NCBI GenBank assembly: GCA_900546355.1
Contig: URCM01000053.1
Coordinates: forward strand, 1-20,416
From: an uncultured Bacteroides sp.
GTDB lineage: Bacteria; Bacteroidota; Bacteroidia; Bacteroidales; Bacteroidaceae
DNA length: 20,416 nt
Direction: 5' to 3'
Part shown: positions 16,531 to 20,416 of the stretch, in pieces
How the letters are laid out: every line of letters starts with the position of its first letter
How positions within the stretch are numbered: position 1 is the first letter of the stretch
Position numbers and translations under genes: made by a program
The notes under the pieces: generated by a model
Database searches by the model: none
Seen by the model: only the letters and a program-made list of their open reading frames with translations
What the model was told of the DNA's origin: nothing

Positions 16531-16598
16531 CTAAAAATCCTCCTCCTGCTTCCAGCCCCACAAATCTTGCATCAATTTATTCCAACATTCGCCAAACG

Positions 16599-16653
16599 TC
16601 CACCCGAAAAGAATAAATATCCACCCGAAGACCAAAAGACATTTCTATCTTTG
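16599..16653 (+). promoter_or_regulatory. Paired TCCACCCGAA operator and promoter of the right GH43 gene
   Basis: TCCACCCGAAAAGA begins at 16599 and TCCACCCGAAGACC at 16620, a 21-bp period (two helical turns). TATCTTTG, a perfect -7 box, begins at 16646, 26 bp after the second box. The -33 region is occupied by the second box and lacks TTTG, as expected for a promoter that needs an activator. Box spacing and distance to -7 equal those before the left GH43 gene. Confidence 0.8.
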
Positions 16654-16688
16654 TAATACCAGTTATCATTTCAAACTTTATAAAAAAT

Positions 16689-17675
16689 ATGAGAAGCAGA
16701 TATCCACGAATCCATGCAGCACTTTTAACAGGTATGCTGTGCCTTGGTAGCCTTTCAAGCGTTGCCGCCCCCAAAGACACGACATTCGTAGCCTCGGGAA
16801 ACCCGATTGTAAGCTATAAATATTTAGGCGATCCTGCCGCATTGGTTCATGACGGAACCTTATATATTTATGCGGGACACGACGAATGCCCGCCCCCCGG
16901 ACAATATTACCTGATGAATGAATGGTGCATCCTGTCGACCACCGACATGAAAACATTCACCGAACACGCTTATACCCTGAAAGCGAAAGATTTCAAGTGG
17001 GCAAAAGGCGAAGCGTGGGCAAGCCAGGTCATCGAGCGCAACGGAAAGTTCTATTGGTATGTGACTGTAGAACATGCCACTATCCCCGGCAAGTCTATCG
17101 GTGTAGCCGTAGGCGACTCGCCTCTTGGCCCGTTTAAAGACGCACGTGGTTCGGCACTCATCACCAATGATATGACTACCGAATACACCTCCATCCGCTG
17201 GGACGACATCGATCCCACCGTCTACATAGACGATGACGGACAAGCCTACCTCTTTTGGGGCAATACGCAATGCTATTACGCAAAGCTGAAAGAAAACATG
17301 ATTGAATTAGACGGTCCGATTATGCCTGTCCAATTGCCTCGCTTCACCGAAGCACCTTGGATACATAAACATAACGGCTGGTATTACCTGTCGTTCGCGT
17401 CCGAATTCCCCGAAAAGATTTGTTACGCCATGAGCCGCAACATCAACGGTCCGTGGGAGTACAAAGGAATCTTAAACGAAATAGCGGGTAACTCGAATAC
17501 CAACCATCAGGCTATCATCGACTTTAAGGGACAATCGTATTTCATCTATCACAACGGAAGTATCAACCCCGACGGTTGCGGTTTCCGCCGCGCAGTATGC
17601 ATCGACCGGCTTTTCTATAACGAAGACGGTACTATCAAGCGCATTCAGATGACTACCGAGGGGGTGACCCAATAA
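16689..17675 (+). CDS. Secreted GH43 glycosidase (arabinofuranosidase/xylosidase type)
   Basis: Encodes 328 residues with a signal peptide (hydrophobic segment to VAA near residue 26). One GH43 propeller: base D48 in YLGDPAALVHDG, modulator D175 in DDIDPTVYIDDDGQAYLFWG, acid E221 in RFTEAPWIHKHNG, and H273 in NTNHQAII near the active-site centre. The NEWCILSTTDMKTF segment is typical of exo-acting arabinofuranosidase/xylosidase relatives. Substrate cannot be set by sequence alone; with an endo-arabinanase-like GH43 beside the same regulator, trimming of arabinan or its oligosaccharides is the best guess. It is divergent from the HTCS gene, is preceded by the paired operator, and ends before a good terminator. 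It has no CBM or lipobox. Confidence 0.85.
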   Translation: MRSRYPRIHAALLTGMLCLGSLSSVAAPKDTTFVASGNPIVSYKYLGDPAALVHDGTLYIYAGHDECPPPGQYYLMNEWCILSTTDMKTFTEHAYTLKAKDFKWAKGEAWASQVIERNGKFYWYVTVEHATIPGKSIGVAVGDSPLGPFKDARGSALITNDMTTEYTSIRWDDIDPTVYIDDDGQAYLFWGNTQCYYAKLKENMIELDGPIMPVQLPRFTEAPWIHKHNGWYYLSFASEFPEKICYAMSRNINGPWEYKGILNEIAGNSNTNHQAIIDFKGQSYFIYHNGSINPDGCGFRRAVCIDRLFYNEDGTIKRIQMTTEGVTQ

Positions 17676-17769
17676 ATAAACAGATTTTCCATTAATTTAC
17701 TACTTAAAGCTTATACAGAAAAAGAAGAAGGCTTTTCATTAATTTCTAAAATAGGTTACTAAAACGTGT

Positions 17770-17808
17770 ATCCTTGGATATGTCGAGATGATATGTCCAA
17801 GGATTTTT
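17770..17808 (+). terminator. Intrinsic terminator after the right GH43 gene
   Basis: ATCCTTGGATAT (17770-17781) pairs with ATGTCCAAGGAT (17793-17804), 12 bp with one G-U, and runs into a T5 tract (17804-17808). It lies about 95 bases after the stop codon. Confidence 0.85.
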
Positions 17809-17833
17809 ATCTGAATACAGGTCCTTAACCATC

Positions 17834-17887
17834 AAAAAAAACGGCCACAAACCAAGTAAAGCTATTAAAGCTCACTGGTTCGGGCCG
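17834..17887 (-). terminator. Intrinsic terminator of the DUF3467 gene
   Basis: On the minus strand, CGGCC (17887-17883) pairs with GGCCG (17846-17842). The inner arms AACCAGTGAGCT and AGCTTTACTTGGTT add an imperfect stem, and eight U residues follow (A8 at 17834-17841 on the + strand). It sits 35 bases beyond the stop codon. Confidence 0.85.
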
Positions 17888-17921
17888 GATTTGTATCTAA
17901 GTTCTAAGTGCGCTGACACTT

Positions 17922-18251
17922 TTACGCCTCACCCTTGAAATCACTCAAAGGTGGTACAAAAGTCTTGCTGTTCCGTTGCTGTTCAGGCATTTGGATTGTT
18001 CCGAAATTCTTTTCATACTTCACAATATTGTCTTGTAAAGCAAACATAAGCCGTTTGGCGTTTTCGGGCGTCATCACAATGCGCGACTGTACGCCAGCTT
18101 TCGGAAGTCCCGGCATGATACGTACAAAATCGAGGATAAACTCGGAAGTAGAATGAGTAATGATAGCCAGATTAGCATACGTACCTTGAGCCACTTCCTC
18201 CTTCAATTCGATTTGCAACTGATCCGGATTGTTCTTATTTTCGTTTTCCAT
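17922..18251 (-). CDS. DUF3467 domain-containing protein
   Basis: Encodes 109 residues, cytoplasmic (no signal peptide or membrane segment). The DUF3467 pattern is clear: QIELKEEVAQGTYANLAIIT, then HSTSEFILDFVRIMPG, then a basic AGVQSRIVMTPENAKRLMFA and LQDNIVKYEKNFG. The N-terminus (MENENKNNPDQ) and the C-terminal tail after about residue 90 look disordered. Biochemical function is unknown. In many Bacteroidetes, as I recall, a member of this family lies near the rpoBC genes; here it stands alone between its own promoter and terminator, downstream of and in the same direction as the S41 protease (96-base gap). Confidence 0.88.
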   Translation of the reverse strand: MENENKNNPDQLQIELKEEVAQGTYANLAIITHSTSEFILDFVRIMPGLPKAGVQSRIVMTPENAKRLMFALQDNIVKYEKNFGTIQMPEQQRNSKTFVPPLSDFKGEA

Positions 18252-18288
18252 GATAATTAACTTGATGTGATTACTAATTTATCGCCCA

Positions 18289-18296
18289 CAAAAGTA
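18289..18296 (-). promoter_or_regulatory. Promoter -7 box of the DUF3467 gene
   Basis: TACTTTTG on the minus strand fits TAnnTTTG exactly and lies 38 bases before the start codon. The -33 region (TGTTTATAT, around 18317-18325) is AT-rich and only loosely matches TTTG. Confidence 0.55.
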
Positions 18297-18347
18297 GCAA
18301 ACTTTTTGCTATTATCATATAAACATAAGTAAAAAATTTACAAATTC

Positions 18348-20042
18348 TCAATCTGCCTCCGAAACCGAAAGAATTTTCCGGTACGCTGCAGGTGAAGCCA
18401 ATACCTCTATGGCTTTCTTCAAGTCGGCATCATCCTTCAAGCGTTGCATCACGGCTCCCCGCTGATAGAAATAACGGGTAGCTATCTCCTCGGCTAGCTG
18501 TTCCTTTATCGGCTTGGCGAAATAATCCAAGTCGCGGTCAAGATTATGGTTCAGCTTCTGTTCGAGTGCCTTAAACTCTTCCGCGGCACCTTCCATATAG
18601 CCTTCGAATTCCGCCACCTCCTTCAAGGTCTTCAGCAGTTGTTCACTCTGACGGTCGTATGTAAAGCCGGCTTCTTTTACCAATTTCTTGAAACCGGCAT
18701 AATCGGCATCCGTAATGCGCAACGAATCAACGGAAACCGGCACCGGATGATCCAAACAATATTGAGTGGCGTAATCGAATATCAAGTCATCGTTTACCAG
18801 ATAAAACAAGATATTAGGGAACTTGTCTCCTTTCACCTCAATATCAGGACGGATGCCTCCCCCATCGCGCACCTCACGCCCCGCCGCCGTATGAAACACA
18901 TGGGTCAAACTATCGGGAATGCGTGCCACCGAACCATCGGCATTCTTCTTGGCGTAATCTATCGCCTGGATGCAACGTCCGCTGGGAATGTAGTATTTCG
19001 AAGTCGTAACTTTCAGCGTACCGTTATAAGGCAACTGGCGGGTTGTCTGTACCAGCCCTTTCCCGTAAGTACGCGTACCGATAACCACCGCACGGTCTAA
19101 ATCCTGCAATGCCCCGCTTAAGATTTCGGACGCCGAAGCCGTATTGCCGTTCACCAGCACGACAAGCGGTATCTGTGTATCAATCGGTTCGCTTGTCGTC
19201 TTAAACGAGCCTGCCGCCTGACGGAGCTTTCCTTTGGTCACCACTATCTCTTTGCCTTTCGGCACAAACAGATTGATGATGTCTACCGCTTCCTGCAACG
19301 AGCCTCCACCATTGTCGCGCACATCAAATATCAATGCTTTCGCGCCTTTGTCTTTCAGCTCGATGAAGGCTTTCTTTACGTCCTTGGCGCAATTATCGGT
19401 AAAACTGGAAAGCGTCAGATAACCGACGCTGTCCTGCACCATGCCGTAATAAGGCACCGGGTTGTTGCGGATATTCTTGCGGGTAACTTTAAATTCCATC
19501 ACCGTACTGTCGTTCTTCAACGGGCGGAGCACCTTCAAGACAAACGAAGTGCCCGGCTCGCCACGCAACGCGTCGCTCACCTTCGAAGAAAAATCCTGCG
19601 GCTTCAAGTCGCCCCGCGTCATCTCTTTTCCTCCTACCGAAAGGATAATGTCACCCGCCTTCACTCCGGCCTCTGCCGCCGGCATACCTTCAATCGGTTC
19701 GATAATGGCGATGCGGTCTTTCTTCTCATAATAACGGATAACCGCCCCGATGCCTCCATACTTGCCGGTAATCATTTCCTTTAGGCTGCTCACTTCTTCT
19801 TCGGGATAATACTCCGTATAGGGGTCGGTCAGCGCCAACATCCCATTCACACCGTTCTGAATCACTTTTTCCACATCAAGCGTATCGACATAAAACAAGT
19901 CGAGTTCTTTAAAGATGGAATTCAGGATATCCAAATTTTTCGCTATCTGAAAATTACGGTCATCTTCTTTATCGGTAAAGCTGGAAAAGCCCAATCCCAT
20001 CAACACCACACATACGCTCAAAAGTATTCTTTTCACCTTCAT
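18348..20042 (-). CDS. S41 family C-terminal processing peptidase with PDZ domain
   Basis: Encodes 564 residues from ATG 20042 (MKVKRILLSVC); an in-frame ATG 30 bases earlier would put ten extra residues before the signal sequence. The hydrophobic N-terminus (VCVVLMGLGFSSF) predicts export or membrane anchoring. A short helical part is followed by a PDZ domain (about 90-175; GKYGGIGAVIRYYEK, AGVKAGDIILSVGGKEM), then the S41 core. The Ser-Lys dyad is S303 (NTASASEIL) and K328 (TYGKGLVQ), separated by 25 residues as in E. coli Tsp. SKYYIPSGRCIQ and DGGGIRPDIEV are conserved in CtpA-type enzymes. The C-terminal 150 residues are helical. It should cut C-termini of periplasmic proteins; substrates are unknown. 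DUF3467 lies downstream. Confidence 0.93.
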   Translation of the reverse strand: MKVKRILLSVCVVLMGLGFSSFTDKEDDRNFQIAKNLDILNSIFKELDLFYVDTLDVEKVIQNGVNGMLALTDPYTEYYPEEEVSSLKEMITGKYGGIGAVIRYYEKKDRIAIIEPIEGMPAAEAGVKAGDIILSVGGKEMTRGDLKPQDFSSKVSDALRGEPGTSFVLKVLRPLKNDSTVMEFKVTRKNIRNNPVPYYGMVQDSVGYLTLSSFTDNCAKDVKKAFIELKDKGAKALIFDVRDNGGGSLQEAVDIINLFVPKGKEIVVTKGKLRQAAGSFKTTSEPIDTQIPLVVLVNGNTASASEILSGALQDLDRAVVIGTRTYGKGLVQTTRQLPYNGTLKVTTSKYYIPSGRCIQAIDYAKKNADGSVARIPDSLTHVFHTAAGREVRDGGGIRPDIEVKGDKFPNILFYLVNDDLIFDYATQYCLDHPVPVSVDSLRITDADYAGFKKLVKEAGFTYDRQSEQLLKTLKEVAEFEGYMEGAAEEFKALEQKLNHNLDRDLDYFAKPIKEQLAEEIATRYFYQRGAVMQRLKDDADLKKAIEVLASPAAYRKILSVSEAD

Positions 20043-20153
20043 AAATCGTCCTTTATAAATTATGAGATACAAAGAAACACATTATTCCGTTTCAAATTAC
20101 AGAACAAAGGAAACATTTAACTTTACTTAGTTGTTGAGGCTCTTCAAATCCTT

Positions 20154-20167
20154 TTTTACCGGTAAAA
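20154..20167. promoter_or_regulatory. 14-bp perfect palindrome in the divergent intergenic region
   Basis: TTTTACCGGTAAAA is fully self-complementary and sits between the S41 protease gene (minus) and the tRNA-Asn promoter (plus). It could be a dimeric regulator site. No second copy was noticed in the window and the function is unknown. Confidence 0.4.
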
Positions 20168-20207
20168 TCAAGAAAAACGCTCTTGTTACCACATTTTTTT
20201 GCCAAAG

Positions 20208-20241
20208 TTGTTGCATAATTCAAAATAACCTACTACCTTTG
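20208..20241 (+). promoter_or_regulatory. Promoter of the tRNA-Asn genes
   Basis: TTGTTG (20208-20213), 20 bases, then TACCTTTG (20234-20241), an exact -7 match. The tRNA begins 21 bases after the -7 box. Confidence 0.75.
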
Positions 20242-20262
20242 CCACGCAATTAAGAAAAACAC

Positions 20263-20339
20263 TCTTCAGTAGCTCAGTCGGTTAGAGCATCTGACTGTTA
20301 ATCAGAGGGTCGCTGGTTCAAGTCCAGCCTGAAGAGCCA
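20263..20339 (+). tRNA. tRNA-Asn (GTT), with encoded CCA
   Basis: Acceptor stem TCTTCAG pairs with CTGAAGA. D-arm AGCTCAGTCGGTTAGAGC; anticodon stem TCTGA/TCAGA around loop CTGTTAA with anticodon GTT at 20297-20299. T-arm GCTGG-TTCAAGT-CCAGC, discriminator G20336 and genomically encoded CCA at 20337-20339. Confidence 0.97.
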
Positions 20340-20362
20340 GACAAAGACATACAAACAAGCAT

Positions 20363-20416
20363 TCTTCAGTAGCTCAGTCGGTTAGAGCATCTGACTGTTA
20401 ATCAGAGGGTCGTTGG
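20363..20416 (+). tRNA. tRNA-Asn (GTT), second copy, cut by the window end
   Basis: Repeats the first gene exactly 100 bp downstream through the D-arm, anticodon arm and variable loop, then runs off the window in the T-stem. The only visible difference is C20313 to T20413, in the 5' side of the T-stem. It is probably cotranscribed with the first copy. Confidence 0.93.

Noticed and set aside
20134..20150. Attachment-site-like match (GGCTCTTCA) to the tRNA-Asn 3' end
   Set aside because: Only about nine bases match in reverse orientation, and no integrase or mobile cargo is nearby.

Overview
The window looks like chromosomal DNA from a gut-type Bacteroidales, probably Bacteroides or Phocaeicola. 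The support is internal. Promoters fit the Bacteroides pattern (TTTG or TTG, about 20 bases, then TAnnTTTG). Fimbrillin-family lipoproteins, a SusCD-independent carbohydrate locus with a hybrid two-component regulator (HTCS), a long-form IspG, a DUF3467 protein and a 31-residue 'smalltalk' peptide beside an HU-related gene all belong to that group. The species cannot be fixed from sequence reading alone.

Left part (407-6968, + strand): a four-gene surface-pilus operon. It encodes a DUF3575 outer-membrane protein, a DUF5119 lipoprotein (ATGA overlap with the first gene), a 412-residue fimbrillin lipoprotein that may form the stalk, and a 915-residue multi-domain fimbrillin that may be a tip or accessory adhesin. 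A 12-bp hairpin without a U-tract separates the two fimbrillin genes, and a terminator follows the last gene.

Middle (6969-11116): an HU-related DNA-binding protein and the smalltalk peptide are separated by a 210-base inverted repeat. Next comes a housekeeping run of gcvH, purE and ispG. Intergenic DNA here is full of palindromic repeats. One 57-base palindrome (7992-8048) has a longer relative at 94-222 that carries a nested GC-rich hairpin.

Right part (11116-17808): a compact carbohydrate-utilisation locus with a 1390-residue HTCS and a secreted GH43 enzyme on each side, but no SusC/SusD pair. The left GH43 resembles endo-arabinanases, so arabinan is the best-guess substrate. Each GH43 gene is preceded, on its own strand, by two TCCACC boxes whose starts are exactly 21 bp apart, followed by a -7-like box starting exactly 26 bp after the second box. 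This is the strongest regulatory signal in the window and probably marks the HTCS operator. The HTCS gene has its own well-formed promoter without these boxes.

Right edge (17834-20416): a DUF3467 gene with its own promoter and terminator, a PDZ-containing S41 (C-terminal processing) protease, and, divergently, two tandem tRNA-Asn genes, the second cut by the window end. No insertion sequence, prophage gene or CRISPR array was seen.
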